A stretch of DNA of 64,000 nucleotides from Pomphorhynchus laevis (GCA_012934845.2 WNNJ02001187.1:124001-188000); one strand, 5' to 3'; shown: positions 10,806 to 23,311, numbered from the stretch's first letter. Program-made: numbers and translations. Notes: generated by a model from the letters alone, not told the origin.

Positions 10806-10975
10806 TAAGCTTGTAAGTAGTTAGTAATCAAGAATTTTAAATGTAAGTAGTTAGTTATCAAGAATGTTTAAACTCTAAACTGAGGACATCCATCAATATC
10901 TGAATAAAGAAGACATTTAACGTCTAATGGGGATGGTTTCGGATGCAGACTTTTAATCTTCTCAAATACCGTGAT
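10806..10975 (-). repeat. Leader motif repeats plus E scrap
   Basis: Two units of TGTAAGTAGTTAGT(A/T)ATCAAGAA (about 10811 and 10841), reading ACTACTTACA in element sense. They are followed at 10874-10975 by a roughly 100-base near-duplicate of 9818-9920 (the E1 segment between the CXC ORF and RT), so part of another E copy abuts the E1 5' end. Confidence 0.7.
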
Positions 10976-11039
10976 AGCCCCATATTATTATATAATAATC
11001 TGAGACAATTTTTTTAAAATAATAACCCTCTGCCGCAAT

Positions 11040-12905
11040 GGGCGATGAGGGGGATCAACATCAAGTGTTATTAAAACACTTTAACGTTAATAGGCAAACA
11101 TCTACCAAATTAATAGTGTTTAATAGGGATAGTGTTTTCAAATAAATGCAAGTTCTAGCATGCAAGGGCTGTTGACACATACATAAACAGTATTTACAAA
11201 TATAGGCGGATACTCGTGTATGGCACATAATTCTATTTAAGCAAAACTTTCCATTAAAACCGTCAAGAGAAAATCTTATTATACATGCTCGCTTTCTTTG
11301 ACCACCAAACTTCCAAATGTTCGGGAATTCAACGGCAGGCGTAAACTGGATATCACTATCCAGTAAGAGTTGCTTCGAATTCCAATTCGATACACGCGAA
11401 CAAAACGCCGCCGTCTCTATTAAGGAGAAACGTCTTTGAAGGATAAACGTCAAGGGTTGCTCTCTTCGAAGACGAAACCTAGCGGGACAAGCAAAAGAAG
11501 AATTTAAGGAAATTCAATTTTATTCTATCAATTTGCTCAAAATTTTGAATAGATAAATCTTGTCAAATAGCCGATAACCCTTATGTAATCCTTGGAAGAA
11601 ACATCATTTGAAAATATTTCATGGCTGTAGTATAGTTTGTTGAACGTAAAAGATTGACCGTACTCATACAAGAAGCAACCTTATAAGTAATTATATCAAA
11701 ATGATTATTAAAACTCCACCTAGAGGACAGATTAAAGCCAAGATAATAGAATTGCGTACACATTTGCAAATTTATACCGTCATAGGTAAAACATCATTTC
11801 GTGATAACCTACTACCCGCTGTGAATTTTAACACTTCTGTTTTCACTAGGCTAACCTGCAAACTATTCGCCATACAATACAGGTTAAGCCTAGCCAATGC
11901 TGAACTCACATCACCTATTTTTGACAATTATACAACCAGATCATCTGCATATAAAAGACAATAAGAGTTAGTTTCACTTATCCATGCTGGCAGATCATAT
12001 ACAAAAAGACTGAAAAAAAGTGGGCTAAGAGGGTCACCCCGAGGAACGTCCTTAATTTGTTGAAAGTAATCTGAATATATTATTCCATCAAAGACTCGGA
12101 CAATGTGAGGAGAGAGAACTTGATGTAGTACATGTATGATATAGCACTTTAGGCTAAGTGCAGTTATTAATTTTCGGAGAAGCAAGTCTCTGTCAATGTA
12201 ATTGAATGCCTTTGTAAAATCTACGAAAACAGCGTACAAGTGAAGCTTATTTCAACGAGCTTCTTGAACAGCGTTTCTTAAGATGGAGACAGCACTTGTG
12301 ATAGAGAAACCTGGTCGAAAACCATGTTGCTAGATTGTGAGAAAGTTTGATGTATAGACTGCAAGTCTACGGCCTATAATGGTATCAAATAACTTATATG
12401 ATTGACTTAACATTGCGATACCTCTGTAATTATTTAGATTTCGAGGATCATTACCACCTTTAAAGAGTATTTTTAGAATCACCTTCTTCCACGATACGGG
12501 GAAAATCTCCTATCAAGACCCGATTAAATAGCATAACAAGAAAATAAATTGAGACTGACAAAATACCTTTAATATGCTCATCGGCTATATCATCATTGCC
12601 GACACTCTTTCTATCAAACATGTGTTGTAAAAAGAATTCGATTTCATCGACTGTAAAATATGCGTTCAAGTGGCTTAGCTATCCTAGAGACCTCAACGAC
12701 CTACTAAAATAACTACACTGCTTTTCATCTCCAATATTGGAATCATATAAATTACTAAAATGTTGTTCCCTTTGAGAAATTGGTACACTGACAATAGTAC
12801 TCACTGAACGACGACGAGGATCTAACTTCCACGGTATCAAACGTGCGTTTTCTAGTATTCTGTTATTATTGTGTGCATTTACAAACATTATAAGCGTTCG
12901 TATTT
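11040..12905 (-). pseudogene. F element: RT and C-terminal half
   Basis: Minus-strand pieces: ISQREQHFSNLYDS (12939-12679); FLQHMFDRKSVGNDDIADEH, the fingers before RT (12669-12460); YAVFVDFTKAFNYIDRDLLL, VPRGDPLSPLFFSLFVYDLP and LLYADDLVV (12239-11928); FYYLGFNLSSRWSF (11769-11581). A tail with CKYC and further Cys/His residues (11453-11061) could be a C-terminal zinc knuckle. Catalytic D and YADD are present but frames break at least four times. The endonuclease half lies 4.4 kb away at 17310-18500 on the same strand, separated by the inserted A2 element. Confidence 0.65.
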
Positions 12906-13153
12906 TCATGTTATTATTAATATTACAAGTTATAGCCAAATGGCTGTTTCAACTGATCACATAGGAAAATATGAAAAAAAGTAAAGAAAAAAAGTAAATA
13001 GCGGTTACATAATATAAGCGGATATAATATAATATAAGCGGACATAATATAATAGCGGATACATCCGGAATGCCTTGATCGTTAATCCACTGACGAAGTT
13101 GAACTTTAAATTGAGAGAAGTCCTTGGTACATGCTATTTCTCCTGGCAACGTG

Positions 13154-16079
13154 TTAAAGGCGTTTAATGCTCGATAAAGAGAGCCTAGCCAAACTCACTA
13201 CTTTACCGTGGGGAAACTTAAATAGTTTCAACGGGTGGCCACGACGCGTCTGAGAACAATTTTTAACATAGCACGAGGGAAACCCATCTATTCCATTAAC
13301 CATTCGCCATAATGCAACAAGGTCTAGGTAATATAGCCTCTGACCCAAAGATGGTATCTTTAGAAATTCAAGCCGCTCACGATATGAATACGATCCATCC
13401 ATACACATTCGAGAACCTCTACGAAGGATTGACTCTAGTCTATTGAACTCTTTCTTAGTGTATGGAAAAACTGCTTGCACGCAGTACTCTATATGCGGAC
13501 GAACAACAGCGCAGTAAAGCCGTTTGAAGACGTATGGATTAATACGATTAAATGCATTTTTGACGCAGTACATAGCTCGCAAAGCCTTGCTATAGGCAAA
13601 CTCTGTATTTGATCGGGATTTTAATCTCCTATGCACCATGACACCCAGATCCCTATACTCCATGACGACATTAAGAATTGAAGTTCCTAGGCGAAAACGA
13701 CGATAATCGCAACGCCTTCCTAATTTCATGTGGCCGTATTTGTCAACATTGATCTTCATACCAGTAGCCTCACTCCATTTGTATATTTCATTAAGGTCTT
13801 CCTGCAGGGAAATGCCAAGCGGATCAATATCATCTACAGACCATAGTTTGAGGTCGTCAGCAAAAGCAAGACAGGGACTCTGAATCCGCAGCAACAAATC
13901 GTTAAGGAACACAATAAACAGCAGAGGTCCTAGTACGGTACCCTGCAGAACACCACAGTAAACGCGTCTGGAAGTGGAAAGATAGGTGCCAATTTTCACC
14001 CTAAAGAATCGATTACGTAGGAAATATTGAATCCACTTACACAACATTACAGGAATGCCGTAGTTAAATAGTAAGGCTACCAAGCTCTCATGCGGCACCC
14101 GATCGAATGCTCTTGAAAAGTCAATGAATAACACATTTATTGATTGCCGCGACTGACCGCCTCAACCCACATTTCGCGTGAAGTCAATAAGTTAGTTAAG
14201 CGGGAACGACCAGGAAGGAAACCGTGTTGAGAAGACGACATTATTCCGAGTTCCCTCAAGTAATGCCTGATCCGGGTGGCGATCAACTTTTCAAGCACTT
14301 TGCATAGAGAACTAGTCAGGCTGATTGGTCTATAGTCATTACAAGCCGTTGCAATGGTATTCTTTGGGATCGGAACTACGATGGCAGTTTTCCAGACTTC
14401 AGGAACACATCCACTGGTCAAACTTTTCTCAAAAATAGCAAGAAGGGAAGGAGCCAAATATCTAGATAAATTCTTCAAGAGAAACGGAGAAATGTCATCA
14501 GGGCCAGTAGAGCTAAATGGGTCAAGCTGATCAAGCTGACTTACAATCTCACTAATCGTTACTGGAAGAAAACGCGAAGATTGCTCTAATGCTACACCAT
14601 GCGAAGTGATAGAAGCTCTATGTGAATTATTTGTCGGTAGCGAAAAAGACGTAGCAAGGCATTCCACAATACCACTCTGAGAAGTTATCATACATCCCTC
14701 CGCATTAAGGACATACTTGATTTCTGTGTTAAGGGTTCTGTTGCGGTGAACATAAGCCCAGAATAGTTTTGGATTTCGTGTTACATTATTAGCGATAGAC
14801 GATTCGAATGCACATCGTTTGGTTGCTTTCACTCTAGTACAAAGATTTCGAACATATTTATATCTGTCAGAGAAACTAGAGTCAGAACGCTGAAGCTTCC
14901 ATAAAGAATTTCTTGAACTTATTAGTTGTCTGACGTTGGAATCTATCCATGCAGGTGACTTAGCAGCATAAGAGGATTCGCGCATAGGGGCAAGAATATC
15001 AGATAATTTATGTAGGTAATCAGTGATCATATTCAATGATAGCTTGTCCGTGTTCATGAAAGTACATGGGAATTGGTTGTAAACTCTTAAAACATCTTCT
15101 CTTCTCACTTTCGACCAATGACGTTTGGAAGTTTTTAAGCAAGGTGGACAGAATCTGAAATAAGGGACAGCCGTCAAGGAGAGCAAGCAGTGGTCACTAC
15201 TTCCTAGAGGGAGATGATCAACTTTGATTATATCTCCTACATATCTGGAAAACACTAGATCAAGTACCGAATCCGATCTTGAAGTAAGCAAGTTGGTTCT
15301 TGTACGTGCTGAATCAGCATGAGTTCCTCAGCTAGGAACTCAGATATTTCCCTTTCCGTGGAACTACCATCAGAAAAGACATAGTCTGACCATCTAGATC
15401 GTGGAAGATTAAAATCGCCCAAAAGAATAAAGTGAGGGGAGGAACATACTGATTGTAAAATAAGTTTTAGTTGATCAGTGTCTGCAATTACTGACGGAGA
15501 TCGATACACGACGCAAAAATTCATACTGGTCGCTGAGTGATCAATACGGAAGCATAGAGTCTCAAACGACCCACAAGGGTCACAAATATTCAACACCTCA
15601 GATACGAGGAAATTTTCTCTGACATATGCGGCGACTCCGCCACCTCGCCTACCTGATATCCTGTCGCTTCGTAGAAGGCGAAATCCAGGAATGTTCACAG
15701 TGGAATCGACAATATATTGATGCAACCAGGATTCAGCAACGCAGAAAATGTCATACGAATGAGAAAGCATGTGATACTTCAACTCAACTATTTGAGCAGG
15801 CAAACTACGAAGATTCGAATACCCAATCGATAAATAGCGTGTGGGTTGTGGTAAGGGATTACTAGGAACGGTGAATAATTTGTTGAATGAAACTAAGTGT
15901 CCCAGATCAGAATTGAAACTAACGCTATCCAAGAGTTGCGATAAATGACTGTTAAAACTACCTTTTCCAGACGAACTAGCAAGATTTGAACTGGATACTG
16001 CTAAGTGACGCTGTTGATCGTTATGGGATTCCAACGAACTACTGGGCGCCACCTGACAACCTGAAAATTTCGTATGCAT
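13154..16079 (-). pseudogene. A2 ORF2: APE endonuclease-RT with frameshifts
   Basis: Segments 16079-15255 (endonuclease: YSNLRSLPAQIVEL, AESWLHQ, VVYRSPSV, LLGDFNLPRSRW), 15291-14137 (SDHCLLSL, VVPIPKN, DYRPISLTSSLCKVLEK, QHGFLPGRS) and 14134-13154 (FIDFSRAFDRVPH, GVLQGTVLGPLLF, FADDLKLW, RRGHPLKLFKFPHGK). A further shift places the last residues at 13149-12949. Frameshifts fall near 15290, 14135 and 13160. Motif order and the FADD box match A1, so A1 and A2 are one family. The start ATG (16079) overlaps ORF1 by 79 bases in the -1 frame. Confidence 0.85.
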
Positions 16080-17179
16080 AAGTTCGTTTCACCTTCAGAT
16101 AGCCAGTTTCGTAATTCTGTTTTTGCTTCTTTCAACTTTAAACGATCTTCGAGACTCAGATCCTTAAGAATACGATGTGAATAATCTTTAAGCCGAAAAC
16201 CACGTTTGAGCAAAAGGTCTGCATGTGTTGCGGAAGATAATACAACTTTCAACAATCTTGGTTTCTTCACCACCCTTTTTCCAAGTCGAAACAACTTTGT
16301 AACCTTTAGAGTAGAAGCTAGCTTATCATCACCTTCTAAGAGTAACTGACAGAACACAGTACGGAGGCTGGATACATCGACGTGTTTGTGAGTTACTGGC
16401 ATTTGATTAAAAGATACCACTAAATAGGATATTGCAAGACCTATCTGGATGCGGACTGTAGTTTGTGGAAGGAGCGTTGTCCAAAGAAATGTTCTGATCA
16501 TTGGAAGGTAAATAATTTCCTGATTTATTCTTATTTTTGGCCTTCTGTTTTCTATCGATGGCCACACTCGAATCGTTCACCCAATTGATGGTCTGTCGAT
16601 CCAGCGTTTCGTGTAGGTTGCAATAGGGAGTCGCGCCATACCCTTCCTTTGTTTACAGCTGGTGTAGTTTGTTCAACATGAATGACCGATTTTTCTTTGT
16701 ACTGAAAGGATGACAGCATTTGAAGTTCGGCATTTGAAGTATTATCGTGCTGATGCGTAGATGACAGTGAAAGTAATTCAATCCGCGATTCACATAGGTC
16801 AGGAGTTGAACTGTCATATAATGACAGCTTAACGACAGGATTAACAGTACATGTGTTTTATCGAAGTTTGATGGTCCGTACGGTCTTGAAAGACACGAAC
16901 GTCATTTAAGTTGATAGGTAACGATATATTACAACAATTCACATCACAAACCATATCTTGCACTAGTTTCATTTGGAGGGCCGAAATCATTGTAGCAGAA
17001 CAAAAGCCGCAATAAAAGTCCTTGCTCTTGAGTGACGACTCGGTATTTAAAGGAATGTCGACAATAGACCACACTTCACAGCCTTTATTGCAGCATTCGA
17101 CCTCTAGCCGCTTATACGCATTACGATGTTGCGTGATATGTATAGTGTTTGACGCTCTCTTCGAATTTGCTTTCTTCAT
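16001..17179 (-). pseudogene. A2 ORF1 (zinc-finger RNA-binding protein)
   Basis: Starts MKKANSKRASNT at 17179. Finger: VECCNKGCEVWSIVDIP, then FYCGFCSATM. After a frame break near 16840 the C-terminal half (16567-16001) has KVTKLFRLGKRVVKKPRLLK, LKDLSLEDRLKLKEA and VVRWRPVVRWN. The CxxxC..W..FxCGFC pattern resembles a PHD/RING-like finger seen in CR1 ORF1 proteins. Not functional as read. Confidence 0.75.
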
Positions 17180-17309
17180 TGTTGTATGTATATTAGATTG
17201 TATGTTATTTTATTGTAAGAACTTTAATAACCAATGATTAGTCACTATTTTTCTGGTAAATTGTGTATATTAATCTTGTAATTTGTGTAAGAACTTTAAT
17301 AACCAATAC

Positions 17310-18500
17310 TTGTTTTAACGTATGTTGTATTCGTTCTTTAATTTAACATAAAGACGCTGGTATGATTCATCTCGCCTTAACAAACTACGATAATGTAGTA
17401 AGTTTACCTTTTTCTCGCGCAACTATGGGTTTCTTAAAATCGGAGAATCTCTTCTACAAATACTCTTGATTGAACAAGCCTTTTAAATTATTTCACACCA
17501 CATGTGAAACCCACTATTAACATCGCCAGAAAATACTAAATTATAAGCCTTGGCCATATAATTTACATCGATTGCTTAGACATTTAACTTCCTACTTCCA
17601 GGAATTAGTGCAGGTGCTAAAAATCTGTTCTGAAACACATATTTCAATTCCTACTGGCTGATGCTTTCTGAATGTCGTCCAAATGTCATCTAACGGTGGT
17701 TCTATTGCAATGTCATTAAAGTTAGCAAAGATGAAATCGATGGTACTGCTACCTGTCGATCAAATGTAAGTGGGGAAAGATAGAACGCTTATTAAGAAAC
17801 TATATGAAGACAAAAATTCGTAAATTAGTCCTAATTTTGTATGGAGAGGAAAATCATACGTAGAATTGAAACCTCCGGCAATAGTTACTGATTTTGTCGT
17901 GCCAAGAAAATCCGAGACTAAATCAAATTCGCTTAATTTATCAGCAGCCGACATTGAGGAGGGAAAGTAACAACCAATATTCGTAAGATTCGGCGTATCG
18001 ACTTAAACCATTGTATCACTAAGCCTATGCTGAAACCAACTAAATTTCGCATTTAAACAAACTAATATCCCGCTTACCGGTAGACCCGTCATGCGCATCT
18101 CCTCTGAAGATTCAACAATATAAAAATTTTGCAACGAATTTGAATGAGTAGAAAACGTTTCTAGTAAGATTATGATATGGAACTTATCGAAAAAACTTTA
18201 TATACCTAAATTCAACAAATAAGACAAATTCTCAACATTGTATATCAATGCACGACAGTGAAAAGATGAATTAGTAGCTGCGGATGTGGAGCATTCTGCA
18301 CTTACCGACTGAAGCAATCAGTAGATTGAAAATCGACTGAAGCTCCAGTGCTATTTAAAACTTTAAAGCCGTAAGACGAGGAATATAGGTGGTAACTACA
18401 CCCGAAGTAGTATTCGGGCTTTCAAAACGAATAATCTTACTATTTCTTATGTAAAACAAATCATTCGGACTAATTTTTCGCACTCCCAAAGTTTCTGTCT
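17310..18500 (-). pseudogene. F element: endonuclease half
   Basis: The minus strand shows APE-endonuclease traces: FHIIILLETFSTHSNS (near 18180-18130), a short Gly/Leu block and SVTIAGGFNSTYDFP (17954-17760). The latter is the GDFN box, with the catalytic Asp replaced by Gly in this copy. Downstream are SLLRRDESYQRLYVKLKNEY-type residues of the linker before RT. Frames are broken. It is continuous with 11040-12905 once A2 is set aside. Confidence 0.55.
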
Positions 18501-18564
18501 AAGTATCCACTTGTATTGCCTTTCAGGTTTTAATAATAATACAAATATATTTAATGTAGCAAAT

Positions 18565-18581
18565 GCGTACAAGCTGTACGC
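18565..18581 (-). other. D1 3' UTR hairpin
   Basis: GCGTAC-AAGCT-GTACGC. Other D copies have GCGTGC/GCACGC at the same place, so one stem pair has changed on both sides. It lies at the 3' end next to the conserved CGCATTTGC word and is probably the RT recognition structure. Confidence 0.6.
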
Positions 18582-18700
18582 TTACAAGTCCACAAACAAA
18601 AATGAAAAAGTCAAGCAGATAAATTGTTTAAATGGGATCGGATTTGTCGTTTGAAGCACTGCAGAGAAGTTGATTGGCGTATATGAATGAGCAGATGGTT

Positions 18701-21482
18701 CTACGATAGAGGAGCAGCCACCAGGAAGGAGCGGAGTCCAAAGGAGGTAGAGTAGTTTGAGACATGTAAAAGGGAATTACAGGAACGCAAGGAACAGTAA
18801 ACAGAAAGATAATTATCAAGAAAAGGAAGGTTGAGAAATGAAGGGGTATGAAAAGTTACAAGGCGGAAAGCAACGATAAGAAGACGAATTTGAACATGAC
18901 AATAAATTGTAGGCAAATAGAGAGAAGCAAGATGGTAGGATGTATGATCAAAACGACGAAGACGGAGGAGAATTCGGACAGCTGCGTTGACGATGCGTTG
19001 TAGGGGAAGAAGAGTGGATTTAGGTGAGTTGGAAAATAGACTAAGACAATAATCGAGACTAGAAAAATCAGAGAAGATATGAGATTCATACAAGAAGGGA
19101 AATCGATCAATCTACGAACTTGACGGAGGTTGTGGAGTATCAAGGTAGATGAGCGTACTTTATCTCTAACGAAAGGTTTAAGTGAAAGTCGGTTGTCAAA
19201 ATGGAAGCCTAGGAAAACGAGATTATCAACGATAGGAAGAATTGTAGAATTTAATGATACGGAGGGAGGTTCGAAGCCGAGGCGTCGAGGTAGGATCCAC
19301 ATAATTTTGGATTTATCAGGATTCAGAGAAAGGCGAAGGGAAGAAATATGATTGGAAATTGAGACAAGACAGTCCGAAGCGGAAACAGTAAGATCGTGAA
19401 TACGATAAACAGGTACATGAGCATAGATGAGAATGTCATCAGCATATTGCATAACATGGAAGTTAAATTTATGAGAAATCGAAGACAAATCACCAAGAAG
19501 AAGAGAGAAAAGTATAGGGCCTAATACGGAGCCTTGTGGAACACCGGACGGAATGGACGAAGGATGGGAGAGAAGAGTTAGAATATACGCGAAATGTACG
19601 GTTTGATATATATGAAGAAAACCATGATACAGTGGGTAAAGATAAGCCATAATCATGACGAAGGCGATGGAGAAGAATCGAGTGATCGACGATGTCAAAA
19701 GCAGACGATAGATCAAGAGAAACTATGACACTACATAATTTATGATCGTGCGATATGAGTAAGTCGTTATAAACTTTAAAACATGCAATTTCGGTAGAGT
19801 AATTAGAGCGAAAAGCGGCTTGGAAGGGAGGAAATAAGTTAGAGGAATAGAGATATGTATTAACTTGCTTAAGAACGAGACGCTCAAGGAGTTTAGAGAG
19901 GGTTGGGAGAAGTGAAATAGGACGGTACGAAGATGGTAGTGAGGAGTCGAGAGATTGCTTTTTGATGATAGGACGAACAGTGGCGCATTTCCAGATGGAA
20001 GGAAATGTACGGCTACGGATGGACGAGTTGAACAATGTGGTTAGGAAGGGTAAGATAAAGGAGCAGATATTTTTAAGCAAGTGAGTGGGAATTGGGTCAG
20101 AAGGAGAGGTTTTATTAGGTAATGACAGCGGAACCGAAGAAACTTCATCAGACGAAAACGGGAAGAAGGTGGAATAGTTCTGGGAGGGAAGTATTTAAAG
20201 ATAAGAGTAGGTACAAGGGGGCTATTTGTAGATAAGAAGAAAATTCATCAGGATTTATATTACAAGGGGTAGATGATCGTGAAAGAATTGAGTTTAAGAT
20301 TTTCCAATGAGATTTAGAGTTAGAAGATGACTCGAGTTGATTTCGCCAAAAGAGAGTACGCTTAGTACGTATAAGAATAAGATGTGAACGGCGTTGAGAA
20401 AAGTAGGAATCACGAAGATTTGGAGGGAGTGAGTTGGGTGAACGTTTAAGAAAGCGTTTATACATACGAAAAGAGTGACGGAGTCGACGCTTAGAAAGAC
20501 TACAGTCAGAATCGAACCAGGGAGCATGGCGCAAGCGCTGGGAACGTCGAAGTCGACTAGGCAGAAGGTTATTGAGGATCGACGTAAGTTCAGAATCAAA
20601 CAGAATGCAGAGATCATCGGGAGAGAGATAGTTAAGAGGAAGTGAAAAGAGTGAAGAATTGAGTAAGGCTGTGCAGAGAACAGGGATATCGAGAAGCTTT
20701 CAGGGTCGATTTGGTGTAGATAATGGTAAAGGCGGAGAAGGAGGATGGGGACGAGTAAGAGTAAGAGTGACAAGGAAATGATCGGACAAACCAGGATCAG
20801 TAATTGACAAGGAGGTATAGTCATTGAAGCAGTTAGGAACATCAATGATGTCGAGAGTACCGCCGAGAATATGAGTTGGGCTTGTTAAGGGTAATTTATA
20901 GTTAAAATCAGAAAAAAGATTAGTTATAGTGATAGTGTCAGAGTCAGACGGGCGATCAAGACGAATGTTAAAGTCACCGAGAACAAAAGAAGGAGTATAA
21001 GACAATGAACAGTGAGACATTATATCTGCAAGGTCGTTAAAGAAGATACGTGATGGGGCAACTGAACCTGGACGGTATACAATCACAAGCTCCAGAGGGA
21101 AAGGCGTTGATAATCTGCAAATGAGTAATTCGAACGAAGTGTAACGGATGTAAACGTTGATTTTACGTAAAGACATTGGGTGACGAGCAATGGCAACAAT
21201 ACCGCCATGGTTAAACGCAGTAGATGTATGAGATGTAATTTGACGAGCTGATTCAACTAGAGAACAACCAGAGCGACATAGACGACGAATAGCAAGATCG
21301 TCGGAGTCAGAGTGCCAGGATTCGGTAATGCAGAGAATATCGATAGATAATTGATCGAAGATATCGAGAAGCATATCAGCTTTATGAAGAATGGAGCGAG
21401 TATTGAATAGACTAAGACGAAAAGTATGCTTAGGAGCGAGATCGACTAGCGAAGAAGACAAGGGGGAGAGATGGGACGCCAT
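18701..21482 (-). pseudogene. D1 ORF2: APE endonuclease-RT
   Basis: Endonuclease (21482-20700): SLFNTRSILHKADML, CITESWHSDSDDL, VIVYRPGS, VLGDFNIRLD, SDHFLVTL. A TGA at 20700-20702 interrupts the frame, which continues to RHAPWFDSDCSLSKRRLRH (20534-20148). After a frameshift comes RT: CATVRPIIKKQS, SYRPISLLPTLSKLLERLVL, FRSNYSTEIACFKVYNDLL, VSLDLSSAFDIVDHSI. A second shift precedes GVPQGSVLGPILFSLLLGDL, YADDILIYAH, LRLSLNPDKSKIMW and DYCLSLFSNSPKS. All catalytic motifs are recognisable. RT shifts lie near 20140 and 19560, the latter shared with D2. Confidence 0.85.
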
Positions 21483-22760
21483 CGAATTTTTGGCCTTGTG
21501 TGAAGAACGTGAAAATTTCCGTTGATTTTACGTATAGATAAGGATGATTCGCCGTTTGTTTCACGTCGATGTTTTTCAATGCGAGCTAAATTGAGCTGGG
21601 CAATATCAGAAGGGGAGCGGTCAGGAAAGATACGGCAAGTAGATGAAGTGGTAAGAAGTTTAAAACGTTGGGAGAGTACCGAAGAGGCATGTGAACTATG
21701 TCGGAAAACGATTTTTAAGAGTGGAGGACTGAGATGATTGGATTTAGTGGATTTGTTTAAACGAATAAAGGATACAGGAGCGATATTATTGAAGAGTGAT
21801 GGGTTATCATCAGGAAGTATGGTTGCTAGGATAGACCTGATAGCAGATACATCATCATCGAGGCGAGATTGTGGAGAAGCAGATTCGTAAAGCTTTAAGT
21901 TTGATATGATTATACAGCGATCGCGCGAAGGAAAACGATTTCGTGGAAGTGGTGGACGGACAGAGCTGGTAGGAGTCGAGGTAGATGAGCAGATAGAAGT
22001 GGAAATGACAGGGGTGCTTGATAAAGAATTAATATTGGTTGGAGCAAGTGTGACAGGAGCGGGGTGTTGAATCGGTTGATCAGAGATGTGACTGGATATG
22101 ATTTTAAATGAAGGATGTAAATTATTTGGAAGTGTTACGTGGGAGGTAGAGTAAGGAGAATTAAGATAGGTTGGGGTCATGAGTGGCAGGAATGGAGTGT
22201 TGAATCAGTTGATCGGAAATGTTGCTGGAAATGATTTTGATGGAAGGGTGTAAATTATTTAGAAGTGATACGGGGGAGGTCGAGTAAGAAGTACGTGAAG
22301 AGAATAAAGAAGTTTGAGATTTATTTAGATTGGGGGAGGAATACGAAAGAGGAGGTACGAGATGAAAAGCTTTACCGTTAGCATTGTTAGAATGAGAAAG
22401 ATTAATGGAAGTTTGGTACGTAGTTGAACGAGGAGTGTGTGAGAGAGTAGGTTCAATAATGGGATTATATGATGCGAAGTCAGGTGTTGATGCGAGGGAA
22501 ACATCTAAAACAGCATTGGTCTGAGTGGTCGTGTGTGATACAGGAGTAGAGGAGCAGGATAGCTGTAGTAGTCGTACTAATGTACAAAAACCGCATGTGA
22601 ACTGTTTACGTTTATACATCGAGTGGTCGGATATTTTAACACGAACAAGTGTCCATACATCACAATCTTTGGAATCGCATCCAACTTCGAAGCTGGTATA
22701 ACCATCATTGCATTCCGATGTGGAAGATTCTTGATCAGGAACAGGGATCTGGAACTGACA
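21446..22760 (-). pseudogene. D1 ORF1 (zinc-finger RNA-binding protein)
   Basis: The N-terminal finger FEVGCDSKDCDVWTLVRVK and KQFTCGFCTL is readable from about 22715 to 22560. The ATG seen in D0 is missing because the monomer array runs directly into the coding part. A Ser/Thr/Pro-rich linker follows with a frameshift near 22170. The C-terminal half has FPSRDRCIIISNLKLYES, RLDDDVSAIRSILATILPDD, SFIRLNKSTKSNHLSPPLLK and VLHTRPKIRWRP. The end overlaps ORF2 by 37 bases in the -1 frame. Confidence 0.75.
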
Positions 22761-22930
22761 GGAATAATCTGGAACTGACAGGAATAATCTGGAACTGACA
22801 GGAATAATCTGGAACTGACAGGAATAATCTGGAATTGACAGAAATAATCTGGAACTGACAGGAATAATCTGGAACTGATAGTTATAATCTGGAACTGACA
22901 GGAATAATCTGGAACTGACAGGAATAATTG
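22751..22930 (-). repeat. D1 5' monomer array, 20 bp x 9
   Basis: Nine units of GGAACTGACAGGAATAATCT, with only a few substitutions. It is followed by TTGTAAGTAGTTG, which in element sense is the CTACTTACAA leader word. Confidence 0.95.
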
Positions 22931-23025
22931 TAAGTAGTTGTTAGTTAGCAGCTAAGAATTTCAATTGTATGTTTATCAGAAACCAAATTTTTTTAAGGTA
23001 AACCAAAAATTTTTAAGGTCAATTT

Positions 23026-23057
23026 TTTATCCTTCCTGACAAGTCAGGAAGGATAAA
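23026..23057. repeat. Perfect palindrome, 15-base arms
   Basis: TTTATCCTTCCTGAC / GTCAGGAAGGATAAA with a 2-base loop. It lies at the 3' end of the broken E2 ORF. Confidence 0.9.
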
Positions 23058-23311
23058 GACATAAAAATAAGGATATAAAGACATAAGATATAAATAATCG
23101 GAAGATTTCAATTTGCTTTTAACTTTAATGATACTTTGTACATGATATTCATTTAACCTTACTTTTACCCATGGATGACGGTCTTGTTTTTGTGAAGTTA
23201 GGCGTACGATTCGCTTGATATCAGAATACGTTAAAGTAATCCCTATAGTATTCAAAATCTTAGCAATGTTTTCTGATTTTACACAATCAGTTGGAAAGTT
23301 AGTAAAAATTA

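Larger units (their letters stand above)
7734..10870 (-). mobile_element. E1: CXC-RT-endonuclease retroelement (degenerate)
   Basis: In element sense: leader motif repeats (10870-10806), four 24-base monomers (10774-10679), the CXC protein (10664), RT segments (9806-8429), a zinc knuckle (about 8295-8220) and the endonuclease-like tail (8136-7734). The order is complete but the frame is broken several times. This is the most complete E copy and the reference for the other E fragments here. Confidence 0.75.
12905..17307 (-). mobile_element. A2: full-length CR1-like element inserted in F
   Basis: Element sense runs from repeated 5' words (TTGTAAGAACTTTAATAACC at 17213-17232 and a near copy at about 17286-17306, plus strand) through ORF1, ORF2 and the GTTGAAACAGCCATTTG 3' UTR word to an ATTATTATTAA-like tail near 12905. 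F sequence lies on both sides in one orientation, so A2 arrived after F. It carries at least four frameshifts and is dead. Confidence 0.8.
18565..22930 (-). mobile_element. D1: full-length CR1/L2-like element
   Basis: Element sense: nine 20-base monomers, ORF1, ORF2, then the 3' hairpin at 18565-18581. It is the only D copy besides D5 that keeps both ends. Its 3' 1.4 kb is nearly the same as D2 (27040-28465), including a shared frameshift. Confidence 0.85.

Noticed and set aside
10811-10870. TTGTAAGTAGTTAGTAATC as a genuine splice donor or SL-RNA gene
   Set aside because: It is tandemly repeated and located in element leaders; no Sm site or SL-like stem structure could be recognised. Kept only as an alternative in the shared-leader finding.
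20294-20845. 183-residue hydrophobic ORF resembling a membrane protein
   Set aside because: Out-of-frame reading of D1 ORF2; the real frame has SDHFLVTL and APWFDSDCSL in this stretch.
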